DNA from: Saccopteryx bilineata
Taxonomy: Eukaryota > Chordata > Mammalia > Chiroptera > Emballonuridae
DNA length: 64,000 nucleotides
Assembly: GCF_036850765.1 (NCBI RefSeq)
Contig: NC_089493.1
Location: 264,542,534 to 264,606,533, forward strand
Direction of reading: 5' to 3'
A model generated the notes under the pieces. It was given only the letters and a program-made list of their open reading frames with translations. It made no database searches and had not been told where the DNA came from. Position numbers and translations under genes: made by a program. This document shows positions 11,485-22,879 of this stretch, in pieces (the first letter of the stretch is position 1; every line of letters starts with the position of its first letter).

Positions 11485-13070
11485 TAGCCTCAAAATGAAA
11501 AAGTCAAGGTAAGTATTGTGGTGTTGGCAGCTCACCAATAGAGACTGCCTTATAGTAAAAGAATAATAGTGGTAGTAACCCAGACTGAGATGTCATATGT
11601 CATAGTGTTAGTACTAATCCCTGGGCCGCCGGGTATGTATTGATATGTTGTTTACTACTTTTATTTCTTTTATGCTTTTTTTCTTAAATTCCCCCTTAGA
11701 TGATTAAAAATAACTGCTTACATGTTAAACCCATCTCAATTTTAAATGTGTATTTTTAAGGCAAAAGCCTGCTTCTGGGTTTAACTTCTACATCAACTGT
11801 GCAGTGGGTAAATGAAAAATGTGAGTCATGCAGTACTTGGCACCTTCAGCTTTTAATATTTGGTGGCAAACTCCCGATAGAGAGGAGGAATTTCAAAGTG
11901 GAAGTTCTTCCAGATCCAGATTAGTGGAAGGCTTCTTCAAACGAAGCAACTTGATTCTTAACATTGTTTGGGACTAGTAATTGTTTGAATTTTCTCCTCC
12001 TGTTTTCTCAGCCTGCTAGGCCTCCATGGAGGCTAGATTTAGTTCAGAATTTACCACTTTTGTGCAGAGTGAACCTCTGCTTATAGAGTATGGTCAACTC
12101 GAAGGATAAGAGTGATTTCTGGTTGCTTTTAAAATCACAGCAAATAGAAGAGAAAATGTGTATAGACCAACAGAATACTTTCAAGGCATCTTTCTGCCTG
12201 TTTGGAGAGCTTGGGCTTGCTCCCTTTAGTGATTGTTGACAGCCATATAAACAGGACACAGCAATTGTGCCATGTGATTTACATGTCTGAGTTTTGTTTT
12301 GTTGGCCAGGATCTTGAAGACTGTTTCCAAAATAGGTGTTTCTTACTTGGCAGCAGGCTTGGGTTCTTATGTTGTCAGCCCTGTCTTTTTCTGAAGAGGA
12401 GTTGAGTTGAGTTGGGGGTATGAGAGAGAAGCAGAGTGGCTAATATTAGCATTCCCTCGTTTATCACATAATTTTGAATGGAATGAAACTGTATTGCAAA
12501 CGTAGGAAATTTCTATAACAAACACTTGGATCTGACTTTTAGATGAAATTTGGAGAACATGGTAAATAGTATAGAATGTGCATCAACGAGTATTTCAGAA
12601 GCAAAAGGAGAATGTTCACTGAGAAGTATCTTGGATAACAAGGAAAAAAGCGATTGATGTCTGTCTGCTAAGGCCTTGATGCTTCCATGCAGCGCTGGTG
12701 CTTCTGGGTGCTCTGCGGGCCCCAGTGTGCTGGGCCTCGGGGCTTCGCTGGTGGTCTCAGCAGCTGCAGCAGCCTCTGGGAGGCCTGAGGTCAGGAGCCT
12801 CTCAGTGTTAGCCACTAAAATGTCCATGGGTGAGAGGCTTGTGAGTTAAACAGTTATAAGGCAGAATAAACACTTTTCCATGTGGGCCTTATAGTAATCA
12901 CAGTTCGGAATTCTTCAAGAATATTTGAAGAATATTTGGTGGCAAACTTCCGAAAAAGGGGGGAGGGGAGTTGTACATCTTAAATATATTTTATTTTAGA
13001 ATAAAAATTGGCTAAAGGTAGTGATTGTTTTTGCATGTTTTCATTCAAAAGACTTTATTTTCATTTTTAA
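11485..13070. other. Unassigned noncoding sequence
   Basis: No repeat family is recognised. The phrase 'atatttggtggcaaac' appears twice, about 1.1 kb apart (near 11858 and 12933), but the flanks do not match well. A minus-strand 104-codon frame at 12827-12513 has an alanine-rich start and no known domain, and no splice or promoter context supports it. Confidence 0.4.
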
Positions 13071-13083
13071 TCAAAATTATCTA

Positions 13084-13476
13084 GCCCTGGCCGGTTGGCT
13101 CAGTGGTAGAACATCGGCCTGGTGTGCAAGGGGTCCCGGGTTCGATTCCCAGCCAGGGCACACAGGAGAAGCGCCCATCTGCTTCTCCACCCCTCCCCCT
13201 CTCCTTCCTCTCTGTCTCTCTCTTCCCCTCCCGCAGCGAGGCTCCATTGGAGCAAGGATGGCCCGGGCGCTGGGGATGGCTCCTTGGCCTCTGCCCCAGG
13301 CGCTGGAGTGGCTCTGGTCTCGACAGAGCAACGCCCCGGAGGGGCAGAGCATCGCTCCCTGGTGGGCAGAGCTTCGCCCCTGGTGGGCGTGCCAGGTGGA
13401 TCCCAGTCGGGCACATGTGGGAGTCTGTCTGACTGTCTCTCCCCGTTTCCAGCTTCGGAAAAATACAAAAAAAAAA
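13084..13476 (+). repeat. Long tRNA-derived bat SINE (Rhin/VES type), complete
   Basis: The head has a perfect Pol III A box TGGCTCAGTGG (13096-13106) and B box GGTTCGATTCC (13139-13149). The body continues through the CT-rich part, the 'ctccattggagcaagg' linker and a GC-rich second part with 'ctggtgggc' repeats, ending in 'gtttccagcttcgg' and an A tail. A perfect 11-bp target duplication, AAAATTATCTA, flanks it (13073-13083 and 13477-13487). At about 395 bp it is nearly twice the usual length of a simple tRNA SINE, so it looks composite. Open frames of 90-155 codons over it are not genes. Confidence 0.95.
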
Positions 13477-13619
13477 AAAATTATCTAAGGTTTAGTGTTA
13501 AAGAAACAGCCCCTGCCCATTCTCACTAAGCTCCTGCACCCCAGAGCAGCCTCTGTCTAAGTAGCAGGGTTATGTGCCTTGTTCCTTGGCTTCCCCATGC
13601 CCGCAGCACTCACTGATGT

Positions 13620-13735
13620 GGAACTATGGAACTCACATGGAGAGGGAGGCCTCCTCTGACCAGGGGTCAAACCAGCAACCTCTGCATGTCCAGGCGATGC
13701 TCTAGCCAACTGAGCTATTAGCCCAAGCTGGTCCC
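13620..13735 (-). repeat. tRNA-like SINE head, VES-like
   Basis: On the minus strand 'ctagagcatcgcctggacatgcagaggttgctggtttgacc' is a tRNA-like B box region preceded by 'agctcagttggctagagc', an A box. The 3' body is not clear, so this may be a truncated copy related to 51362-51529. Confidence 0.65.
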
Positions 13736-14240
13736 TCATTTCTCTATCCAGGACTGGCTGCCCCTGATGGGGGCTTCTTCCCACTCCCTGTCCTCCTCCT
13801 GCTTTGGGTCCCCCTCTCCTGAATTCTTTGGTTTTGTCTTTCTTGGTTAATCTCTCATTTGGGAAGATCTTTTCCAGTAGTTTACTGATAAAGGTTATCC
13901 ATATCTGTGGTTCTGATGAGGCCTTCATTCTGGCCTCCCTTGGTCTTTGCGGAGCCTAAATCCCGGACCGGAAAGCAGTGCTCTCGGAATTGGGAAGACA
14001 TGGCATCTGGGCCTCACCTTGTTGAGGGTGTCATGGTGTCCTGACCTGTACTGTTTCTCTCTAGCACCTTCTAGAGTTGTTGTCTTACTCTTATTCTCAG
14101 GTATGAAAATACTTCTCAGTGTGTGTCTTGCTTTCTTGCCTCTGTTTTCTGCCTTCTGGAAGTTGTTACTCAGATGTTGGGTCTCGTGGACACACCTACT
14201 GATTTTCTCACCTTTCCTTTTACAAATCTTTGTCTTTTTT

Positions 14241-14431
14241 TTTTATTAAAGATTATTTATTGATTTTAAGGAGGGAGAGTGAGAGAGAGGGAGGTGGAGG
14301 AGGAGTGGGAAGCATCAACTCGTAGTTGCTTCCCATATGTGCCTTGACTGAGCAAGCCTGGGATTTCAAACTGGCGACCTCAGCATTCCAGGTCGATGCT
14401 TTATCCACTGCGTCACCACAGGTCAGGCTTG
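14241..14431 (-). repeat. Short bat SINE (VES type)
   Basis: Read minus: a tRNA-like head 'cctgacctgtggtgacgcagtgg', a B box region, 'aaggcacatatgggaagcaac', then a GA/CT-rich part and an AT-rich tail. The target duplication TCTTTGTCTTTTTT lies at 14227-14240 and 14432-14445. The same type is at 27940-28151 and 34349-34533. Confidence 0.85.
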
Positions 14432-14456
14432 TCTTTGTCTTTTTTGCTGTATTTTC

Positions 14457-14878
14457 TTTTTGTTTTTGTTTTTGTTTTGTTTTTTTTTGTTTTTTTCATT
14501 TTTCTGAAGCTGGAAACAGGGAGAGACAGTCAGACAGACTCCCGCATGCGCCCGACCGGGATCCACCCGGCACGCCCACCAGGGGCGGTGCTCTGCCCCC
14601 CAGGGGGCGATGCTCTGCCCATCCTGGGCGTCGCCATATTGCGACCAGAGCCACTCTAGCGCCTGAGGCAGAGGCCACAGAGCCATCCCCAGCGCCCGGG
14701 CCATCTCTGCTCCAATGGAGCCTTGGCTGCGGGAGGGGAAGAGAGAGACAGAGAGGAAAGCGCGGCGGAGGGGTGGAGAAGCAAATGGGCGCTTCTCCTG
14801 TGTGCCCTGGCCGGGAATCGAACCCGGGTCCTCCGCACGCTAGGCCGACGCTCTACCGCTGAGCCAACCGGCCAGGGC
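14457..14878 (-). repeat. Long bat SINE (Rhin/VES type), complete
   Basis: The tail is on the left (T-rich with TTTTTG units), then 'tttctgaagctggaaac', the GC-rich second part, the CT-rich part as GA, and the tRNA-like head ending in 'gagccaaccggccagggc'. A perfect 15-bp target duplication, TTTTGCTGTATTTTC, lies at 14442-14456 and 14879-14893. It landed 10 bases from the end of the neighbouring SINE. Open frames up to 178 codons here are read-through of the SINE. Confidence 0.95.
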
Positions 14879-15380
14879 TTTTGCTGTATTTTCCTGGAGA
14901 ATTTTTCAACCTTCCAATCTTTGCGATATTTTATGTCATTTTAACTTCTGAGTTTAATTTCTTGTTCTCTGAATGTTCCATTCTTATGATCTGTTCTTGT
15001 TTTATAGATGCAGTGTCTTTATCTCTGTGCCTACATTTGCCAGGATTTTTGTTTTGTTTTCAGTTTGTTTCCTGCATTGACTTCTCTTGGTTTTTACTTT
15101 TCAAAATCTTCAAGAAAGGTATTATTTGCTACATGCAAACAATTGTAACACATTTTGACTACAAAGTATAATAATGTAACTAGTACCTATGAAATCATTC
15201 CTCAACCTAAGAACCAGTCCATTACCAATTATTTGCATCAGCCTGAATTTCCCCCATTCCTGGCTGCCCCCAATTTCCTGCCTCCCTATTTAGGATAGAT
15301 AACCACTGTCCTAAGTTTTGTATTTATTGTGTCATACATAGCATTAAGATAATGTTTGTTCTTTTTATCACAGTTATATA

Positions 15381-15487
15381 CAGTGTGGGGCAAAAGTAGG
15401 TGTATAGTTGTTCATATGGAAAATCATATAATAATAAATAATAATACAAGACTAAACTAAACTGTACACCTGCTTTTGCCCTACCTG
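15381..15487. mobile_element. 107-bp mariner-type MITE
   Basis: The ends form terminal inverted repeats of about 30 bp: CAGTGTGGGGCAAAAGTAGG at the left and, on the minus strand, CAGGTAGGGCAAAAGCAGG at the right, both continuing into a 'tgta-agtt' stretch. It is flanked by TA on both sides (15379-15380 and 15488-15489), the Tc1/mariner target. The interior is only about 45 bp of AT-rich sequence with no coding capacity. It belongs to a different family from the 600-bp elements at 24046 and 47810. Confidence 0.85.
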
Positions 15488-15762
15488 TATATGCTTAAAT
15501 GTTATATTATTTATTCTTGCTTGGTTTTGATCTCTATAAAAATGGTATTACTCTACATATAGGCTTTCAGAACTTGCTTTTTTGATTTATGTTACGGGGA
15601 TTCGTCTCTGATGTAGTAAACCTGACCTCTATTTTCTCTGATGTTGAGGCCCAATTTTGTGATCAATTTTATTTATCCCTCTTGTTGATTTGTCTCTGTT
15701 GTTTTTTTCTCTTTTGTTTTAGTCCCATTTACAGGTTTCCCTTAAATGGTGACATTTCATTG

Positions 15763-15893
15763 TCTCTGTGTGTGTAAGAACAAGGCACTCGCATGCTTAT
15801 ATGGAAGCTGCGCGTGTATGTGTGTCTGCGTGTTGGGGGGTGGTTTGGGGAGCAGTCTATTGCTAACCTTCTCTGTAAGTGATCAGCGCAGGT
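15763..15893 (+). repeat. Dispersed 130-bp duplication, copy 1 (probable source)
   Basis: This stretch recurs almost exactly at 17011-17139 in the same orientation. I see one substitution (gcgcgtGtatg versus gcgcgtAtatg) and one 2-bp TG indel. The surroundings on both sides differ. Copy 1 lies in ordinary sequence and copy 2 inside a microsatellite, so copy 1 is the likely source. No transposon ends are visible. Confidence 0.9.
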
Positions 15894-15899
15894 GTTTTG

Positions 15900-16685
15900 T
15901 TGAAGGGAGTTCTCTGAGTGTATCTGTGGCTCTTTACTCATGGCCTGACCGTTTCTCCAGTGAGAGCCTGTAGTTTTCATGCTGGGAGGGATGGTTGGAG
16001 GCTAATATGTCTGACCACCTACCTGTCTTCTAGGAGCCAGGCTGCGGAAGGGGCTGGGGATGGTCACTCAGTCCCTGTGATGTGACTTAGAGGAACCCCA
16101 TGTTTTGCTAGCCATGGGGGAGGGGCTGCTTAGATGGGGGGAGGTGTGACTGCTCCTGCTATTTGCATTTTGCTCACCTTGCTCGTCCACCTTCCGAAGT
16201 CCCTGTTGCTCTTCCCCTTTCTGAGCCTTTCTAAATTCTGTGGCATGACTTAGCTTGCTGTGGATGGGCACCCCACCTCAAGGCTGGGCTGAGCTTCCTG
16301 TGGTCTGTGAAGGCTGCAATGGCTGGTATAGCAGCTTTCCAGCTTCTAAGAGTCCATGGGCTTTTCCTTTGCTCTCCCCTTTCTTTTCTCTTTGTTGTGT
16401 GAGTGTAGGACTTGCTATTCTGGAGGGAGCAGAGGTAACTTGGTTGTCAGTCTGCCATTTTAAACCAGTAGTCACACATTTTCAAAATGCCTAAATTTAT
16501 GTACCAGGTCAGGCTATATATGATGACACCGGTTTTATAGGTAACACATTAGTTTTGTTTTTCAAAGCAATCTTTTGGGAGCTCCTTCCAAATAGGCTGC
16601 CCGTGAGTGACACATGATTAACACATGTTGGGGATCATCTTCACAGCAACTTCATGAAACACCGAGAACACCAGTGTCCCTGATG
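15900..16685. other. Unassigned noncoding sequence
   Basis: No repeat family or gene is recognised. Open frames exist on both strands at 16255-16494 and 16278-16475 over the same bases, with no known domains. Confidence 0.4.
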
Positions 16686-16689
16686 TAGG

Positions 16690-16900
16690 AGCCTTGGTTG
16701 TGATGGAAGCAGCAGGAACATGGGCTTTGGAACTTGAGACCTGGGTTCAAATGCTGTCTCCATTGCTGAGTGGTTGGGTGTCTCCACTCTGTCATCTACA
16801 AAAGGCAAGACCTTCCTAACTGGGTGATTATAAAACACAATGAGGAAATAGATGTGAGGTGCCTGTGGGTAGCTGCTCTGTAAATGGGAGCTATTATTAA
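16690..16900 (+). repeat. MIR SINE
   Basis: The phrases 'gctttggaacttgagacctgggttcaaatg', 'gctctgtaaatgggagctattatt' and the intervening spacing follow sense MIR. It is strongly diverged in the middle. Confidence 0.7.
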
Positions 16901-16986
16901 CTGTAACATCTATTGGACTAAGAAATGACACTGCCACCTCACATTTAAGTGGCATTTCATTCTTGGGTCTCCCACCCATTTCCCCC

Positions 16987-17144
16987 CCACACACACACAC
17001 ACACTCTCACTCTCTGTGTGTAAGAACAAGGCACTCGCATGCTTATATGGAAGCTGCGCGTATATGTGTGTCTGCGTGTTGGGGGGTGGTTTGGGGAGCA
17101 GTCTATTGCTAACCTTCTCTGTAAGTGATCAGCGCAGGTCTCAC

Positions 17145-17175
<31 letters not shown>

Positions 17176-17190
17176 CTCTCTGTCTCTCAC
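16987..17190 (+). repeat. CA/CT microsatellite split by a 123-bp insert
   Basis: A C run and (CA)n at 16983-17004 lead into CT-rich sequence. That is interrupted from 17016 to 17138 by the second copy of the dispersed duplication, then resumes as (TC)n with TTTC units to 17187. The 11-bp TCTCACTCTCT lies on both sides of the insert (17005-17015 and 17139-17149). Confidence 0.85.
17011..17139 (+). repeat. Dispersed 130-bp duplication, copy 2 (inserted)
   Basis: Near-identical to 15763-15893, 1.25 kb upstream, in direct orientation. It has no poly(A) tail and no terminal inverted repeats. The flanking 11-bp direct repeat could be a target duplication or simply part of the CT microsatellite. 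A templated insertion during break repair fits best; a retroposed RNA fragment is the alternative. Confidence 0.85.
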
Positions 17191-17194
17191 AAAA

Positions 17195-18295
17195 GGACTA
17201 GAACCGAACTCAACTTGGATTGTGATGATCTGTTATGATGGTTACGTACCTCCCTCTCTGTTATTTTGTCTCCTTCCCTCTTGCTTGTTATCTTCCCCAA
17301 CACTGAGGTCTAATTTCCTGCCTCAGAAATCACTCTTCTCCCTTTGTGCAGGATAAACCTGTCCCTTGGAGCCCCCAGCTCAGGGCCTGCCTCCCCGAGA
17401 AACCTGGCCAACCCACCCCACCCCAGAGCGCCATCTCCTCTCACCCACCCTAGCCCTCAGTCTGCTGCATCCTTTGAGGGGCTTCTGCATGCCGTTAATC
17501 CGGCCTGCTGGTCCTGCCTGCCAGGGCCATCCTCGGTTGAGGAAGCATGCCTGCTGTGTGCGATCTGTTTTCTCCGCAGTGCCTGGCTCCTTACCATTGA
17601 GAAGTAGCAAACAAAACTTGGGGTTTTACCTGAATTTACAGGTGGTACGGTAGGAGAGTCATCAGGGTTTTGCAAGTAGGTGTTTTATCACTTAAGTCAC
17701 AACACTTAGTCTGGCTCTTTTCTGCGTTCTCCCCGTGTTAAGAAACAGCTTGGGTCAGCTGGAAGTGTGCGAGTAAGGCATGCTTTAATACTGACCAGAA
17801 TGTTACTCCACAGTTGGGATGTTTACTTCATTAGCATTGTATCATCCATTTTCCTCTCTAACCTTGTTTCTCTGAGCTGGTGTTTTCCATTCTGTAATTG
17901 AAGGCTCTAAAAATGGGCCTGTCACGAAGTCTGGTGGATGTGGAAAATGAAGTGGACTTCACAGAGAGAGGGCATGAGCAGACGGGTTTTGTTCCCTCTA
18001 GATGGAAACCCCAGAGGGCCGTGCCTCTCCCAGCCAGGACAGACACAGCGACGCAATCTGTTTCCTGCAGGCCTGAAGGAATGCTTCCTCCTTGTGGTTA
18101 GTGACTTCAAAAGCTGCCCCAGTTAGATGAAGTTCAACTGTTTCTCCATTTGCAATGACACTGGGACAGCCAGTCACTGCTGTGCCACTGTTACTCGTGC
18201 ATTTGAGGAAAAGTGTCCTGATCCCCACGAGGCATCTACAAGGTTTTCTCTTCTCTCTGGCGCCCTGTTCATCATTAACTGAAACTGCTTTCTTG
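17195..18295. other. Unassigned noncoding sequence
   Basis: The region 17340-17610 is richer in GC and has overlapping frames on both strands (17344-17607 and 17366-17653 plus, 17380-17610 minus) without recognisable domains. The rest holds nothing I can name. Confidence 0.4.
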
Positions 18296-18299
18296 AAGC

Positions 18300-18790
18300 C
18301 AAATTAACTCTGTGATCCTTCTTTGGACCTCATCCTCCTTGACCTGTCCGTGTCCCCTCTGTGGCTTGCTGCTGCCTCCTGGACTCCCACACCTGCCAGC
18401 TGCACCGGGCCGCTGGGTGTTGAGCCCGCCTCCTGAGCTGCTGTCAGAGAGCAGGCTCAGTCTGTCTCTCTGCCTGGAGCACCCTCCCTCTCCATCCTTC
18501 TCCCTCGGCCTCTGAAGTCCTTCCCAGCTCAAGTTCCTGTTTCTGTTTGAAGAAAGCCCGTCAGATCCCCTCCAGTAATGGTATCTGTCCTTCTCTGAAC
18601 CCCCAGGGTACAGTAGGCCTGCCCTATATTTCTACCCTCACTGCACCTAGTATTTCAGCCATCTGGGTCCTGGTTTTGTCCCTTGTCCAGGTGGTCAGCT
18701 TATCAGCACAGGGACCGTACTTGACTCTGAAAATCCAGCACCTCCCACAGTGCCTTGCATATAATAGGCATAGCATTCAATAAGTGTCAT
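18300..18790 (+). repeat. L2 LINE 3' fragment
   Basis: The succession 'ctctgcctggagcaccctccctc', 'cttcccagctcaagttcc', 'cagcacagggaccgtacttgactc' and 'cagtgccttgcatataataggcatagcattcaataagtg' is the 3' end of L2 in order. Confidence 0.85.
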
Positions 18791-18794
18791 ATTT

Positions 18795-21585
18795 TTGAAA
18801 TATCTGTAGAAATAAAAAGAAATGCTTCTTTTTAGGAGTCAAAATGCATGGCTTTCATCCACTTTCAATACATAAAAGATGTTTTCAACACAGAAAGGCC
18901 TTTCACCGCTCTTACTTAATAGTCGGCTTTTGGAATGATGTGGACTAGAATGAAAAATGAGGATGAGCGCCTCGGAAATCAGCTGCTTTGAATTAAAGCC
19001 GAATGAGTCTAGACTCAGGTGAAGCAGGAGGACGGGATTCAACCAATTGAGGATTAGTATTCTGGGCTCTTAAATTCTGAGAACTGTCTCCATAAATGAG
19101 CAGGAAGAGGTGGACAGAGCTCTCCTGCCACCCACTCCTGGCCTAACAAGGCTATGTGTGACCCCCTCACCTTGACCTAGTGCGGAATGACTTAGCTCTC
19201 CTGTGGCTTTGCATAATTTGCAAGGAGATATTTTTTCTTAGCTATTCTGGTGATTTTTCGAAATCATTTTCATCAGGTTCCCCTAACAATAAGGATGCCG
19301 AGGCCGGGGAGTGAACTGTCCTAACAGTGAGGCTGCCTAAGCCCTCTCGGAGGCCCAGGCTGCTCCGGGAATGTCTTTGCTCACATTGGGTGGATGTGCT
19401 CTCAGTTTGTTTGCTTGTTCCACATGGATTGTGGTATCTTGGGTGTCTGCGTGCAGCAGCCCCCAGCCACTGTGCCCTAGCCAGTTTTGCAGAGAGACTG
19501 TATGTTTAGCTAGCCATGTGAAAGCTGATGAAAACTGAATGTGAAGGAAGTCCTACCAAGTCCTTCCAAGACATGCTGAACTGACCTCTGTCTTAGTGGG
19601 GCCCTGGGGCCCTGGTCTGACAATGAAGGAGGCGGAGGTAATTTTCCCCCGCTGAAGCAAGTGCTGGCTAATGAACTTCACCAATAGATGAAGGGCTCCG
19701 ATCTCCTTTCTGGCTGTGGATGAGATAAACTTTTGGCCAGCCAACAGAACTAACCCTGGGTAATTTTGGCCGATTTGTCATGAATCCTATGGACAGTGGT
19801 GCAGCTGAATTTGTTCCCACATGTTTTCTCCAGTCACCCTTGTCCCCTGTGGGCTGTGGGCAGGTGGGTACTTGGTGCTGGCAGTTCTTACAGGGGCTGA
19901 ATTGCTCCCCTTAGAGCATCCACTCCCTGTACTGTCTGGACAGTCACTCAAGGCCATTCCAGATAGCTTGGCCCAGTACCCATCACATCATGCATAATCA
20001 TCCCAGTCTGATGTTTTAACTGAAAGCTGAGAGCACAGCCCAGGCACTCTCTCTGTTCAGTGCAGTTCTAATGCTAGAACAAAGAGTATTTTGAAAACCA
20101 GACACTGTATTTCAGTTGTTACCGAGGAGTAGGGCTCATTACCAGGGAGCTTTATTAAAAAAAAATGTAGTATCTAGATTCCTCAAGGTTATGACAATGC
20201 TAAACCAGCTTGTAACTGAGCAAGTAGACAAAAGTTGCCACGAGCGTTTCAGTTTCTGTTTTGGGGAGTGGCGGTGGGGGTTCCATTGTAGCCGCTGACT
20301 TTGGTTTTCCTTGGATAATTTTACTTCCTTCGGGTCTCAGCTCAGAAGTCCCCTTCCTATCCTGTATAAAATAGCACTTACCTCCTCCTGGCCCCTCTCC
20401 CAGGCTGATTATTTTTCAATGACTTACCACATGAGCCACTATTTATAAAGCAGACCTCCCTCCCCACCATGTGAACTGTGGGGACTTGATGAAGGTTTCT
20501 CTTTGGTCCTTAGAATGGGAATGGCTTTTTAATCACAAGAAAGTCTTCCTATTTATTTGTGGATTGTGAAAACCAGTGCACTAATACTTTTTTTGTTGTT
20601 AAAGAAATTTAGTACTATTAAGCTTTCTAGATTCAAAGTAAGTAGGTCAGATGGCTAATGATTGAAAATGGATTGGCATCCAGTGTCTTTGGAAACGGAA
20701 AGCTAGACTCTCGAGGCTGTTTTTGTTTATACTCTTTGTCATTAAAGTGCCTCCAGTGCAGGCTGAGTTTGCAGTTGCCGAACCAGGGGGGCTGTGGGCA
20801 GAGCTTCTGTGAGGCTGTCTTCCCTCCACCTGAGCTGGGAGGGAGGAGGGCTTACGATCAACTCAGTGATGTCTTAAATGCAATTTCTGGGGGCTGAAAA
20901 CATTAACTTTTAAAAAATGATTTAAAATTGCCAATTGACCATATCCGGGGCTGAACCTGCATGATTCAGCTCCTTTTAAAAATATCTTTTCTCAACAAAT
21001 TGCTTCCTTAACATTTTAATTTGTTGATCATAAAGGAAGCTTGCCAAATATTAGCCGTTCTTTTCCATTTCCTACAGCTTTGAGCTTTCCTTATTTGGCA
21101 TATTTCAGTGAAACTGTAAGGTCACTCCCTATTTTTCTTCCCAAATAACTATATTTATTACTGTCAAGTATTGGCGGGTTTGATCCAGCTGTCATCAGAA
21201 TGTTTGGAAATAGTTTTTTTTTTTTTTTTTTTTGCCAGAATGCTGATTTAATGATCTAATACTGCCACGGCTTGTTTTCTCTGCTGACTTGATAACTTGT
21301 TCAGTAAGCCCCCTCTTAAGTGAGCCATATTGCTCCTTTTCTCCCCTGCCATAGCTTTATGGGCAGTGTCTTAAAGACAGTAGTGGAAGGTATTTCTTTT
21401 CTTTTTCCTTCTTCACTTTCTCCCTCTCACTTTTTATTACTCTCTCCCTCTCTCCTTCCTCATCTTTTTTCTTCCTTCTATTCAATATTTTGAAGGGTAG
21501 GAGAAGACCTAGAAAGTAACAAAGACTCTCCTTGAAGAAGCTAGCATTGCTGCTGCTTGGTATTTTGAAAAGTATTTAAGAAGAA
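18795..21585. other. Unassigned noncoding segment
   Basis: No repeat family is recognised over 2.8 kb apart from a poly-T at 21214-21233 and a CT-rich run at 21400-21470. The part from about 20900 to 21330 is AT-rich, free of repeats and rich in TAAT- and TTGATC-like words. It could be a conserved noncoding element, but I cannot test that here. Confidence 0.4.
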
Positions 21586-21589
21586 ATTT

Positions 21590-21860
21590 TCCTTATGAAA
21601 CGTTTCAAACATAGAACCATTGGAGAGATGACTGTAACAAACCCCCGTGGACTAGCACCAGCTTTGCCAGTTATCAGCGCATGGCCAGTCCTGTTTCATC
21701 TCTACCCCCACCTGCTTCTGGGATTTTGAAAAGGACATCATATTAGTTTATTCATCAATATCACAATCTATATCTCTAAAAAGTAATATCTCTTTCTTAA
21801 AGATACCACAATACCATTATCACACCTAAAAATAAAAGAAAAAGAACAATAAATGAACTC
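21590..21860. repeat. Old L1 3'-region fragment
   Basis: The phrases 'atgaaacgtttcaaacatag', 'gcaccagctttgccagttatcagc', 'aaagataccacaataccattatcacacctaaaaat' match a widespread 3'-region sequence of old L1 (L1ME-like). Orientation is not certain. Confidence 0.6.
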
Positions 21861-21919
21861 TTTTGTGAAAGAAGTTTTTACTGTGTGGCACATAGTCTGT
21901 GGTGTCACCCGGAGAGGTG

Positions 21920-22060
21920 CTGGCTTGATACAGAGCTCTGCCCCAGGTCCAGCTCTGCTTTGGTTCTGGCCTCCCCAGGGCCTGGGCTAGTTACAGCTCT
22001 TTCTGAGCCCCAGTTCTTTATCAGTAAAACCAGGGATTTGCATTAATTCTGACTCTCAAA
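21920..22060 (+). repeat. MIR SINE
   Basis: The phrases 'ttggttctggcctccccagggcctgggctagtta', 'ctgagccccagttctttatcagtaaaaccagg' follow the sense MIR core with many substitutions. Confidence 0.6.
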
Positions 22061-22064
22061 CCTT

Positions 22065-22485
22065 GATTCTCCAAATGTGTGAGGTGCTGACTCACTTCAG
22101 AAGTGGTCTGTCACTCAGCCCATTGGAGGAGGTGAGCATGCGCTTTGTGTTGATTGTGTCAGGTTCCAAAAGGCCATGTGGGCATCATTCCTGCTGGGTG
22201 TGGGAGTTTGAAGGTTTTACTTCAGCTGCATCCACCTGGTGGTTGAACGGGTGCTCCTGGTCATCTTTTATATTCTGACGGATTGTTCCATGTGCCACAG
22301 ATTCTCCTTTGTTGCTCATGCTGATCCTCTGAAACTCTGCTTAATGGTTGATTCTCTAAGTGGAAGATCTGGTTCCACATTTAGTAGTTAGCTGTTGAAG
22401 GTCATTAACAAGTGTCAAGTTTGCAACCCATTTTGCCCCAATCTTTCAGAGCTGAAATGTTTCGGTCATTTGAATTTAACAAACT
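22065..22485. other. Unassigned noncoding sequence
   Basis: I see no recognisable repeat or gene in these 420 bases. Confidence 0.4.
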
Positions 22486-22489
22486 GCCT

Positions 22490-22720
22490 GGCAGTGCACC
22501 AGGTGCTGGGGCTACAAAGCTTCTTCAGTGCTGGCTGGACCTCCAGGAGCTCCCATCTGGCAGGAAGGGAGGAGGGCACATGTTCAGCATCTTAACTACA
22601 GAGGGCCTGGGCCAAGTGTAGGACTAGGGGGCTCAGTGCTGGGAGGTGGGGTGGGGAGGTGGGGTCGAGAACAGGTACTGCTCGGTCCTGATTTGGTGGT
22701 AATGGTACTGCTGGGCCTCG
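22490..22720 (-). repeat. L2 fragment, antisense
   Basis: The phrases 'gcagtgcaccaggtgctggggctacaaag' and 'acctccaggagctcccatctggcagg' match antisense L2 3' sequence (gtgccaggtgctgg... followed by ...ctcaaggagctcacagtct). Confidence 0.5.
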
Positions 22721-22879
22721 AAGCATGAGTGCGGTTTCACCATGTCCAGACTGGTGGGGGATGCCGGGGAGCTGTGTGTCAGTCACCTGTAATCCCACTA
22801 GCAGAGTTATAATCACTGTTAAGGTCATGGTTACTTTGTTTTGGATATTTTTTTCTGGATATATGGCTTTATGGTATCT

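Larger units (their letters stand above)
13740..15660 (-). repeat. Old L1 fragment(s), antisense, interrupted
   Basis: Segments at about 14030-14230, 14894-15160 and 15165-15640 read like the antisense 3' region of an old L1 (for example 'tgttctctgaatgttccattcttatgatctgttcttg' and 'ctttcagaacttgc'). They are broken by two SINEs (14241-14878) and a mariner MITE (15381-15487). The joined pieces read across the insertions, which dates the L1 as older than all three. The first 300 bases are less certain. Confidence 0.55.

Noticed and set aside
12513..12827. 104-codon minus-strand frame with an alanine-rich start
   Set aside because: No known domain, no splice or promoter signals, and a length within chance for 64 kb.
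14326..14862. 178-codon open frame
   Set aside because: It spans parts of two minus-strand SINEs; the protein is SINE read-through rich in Arg, Pro and Gly.
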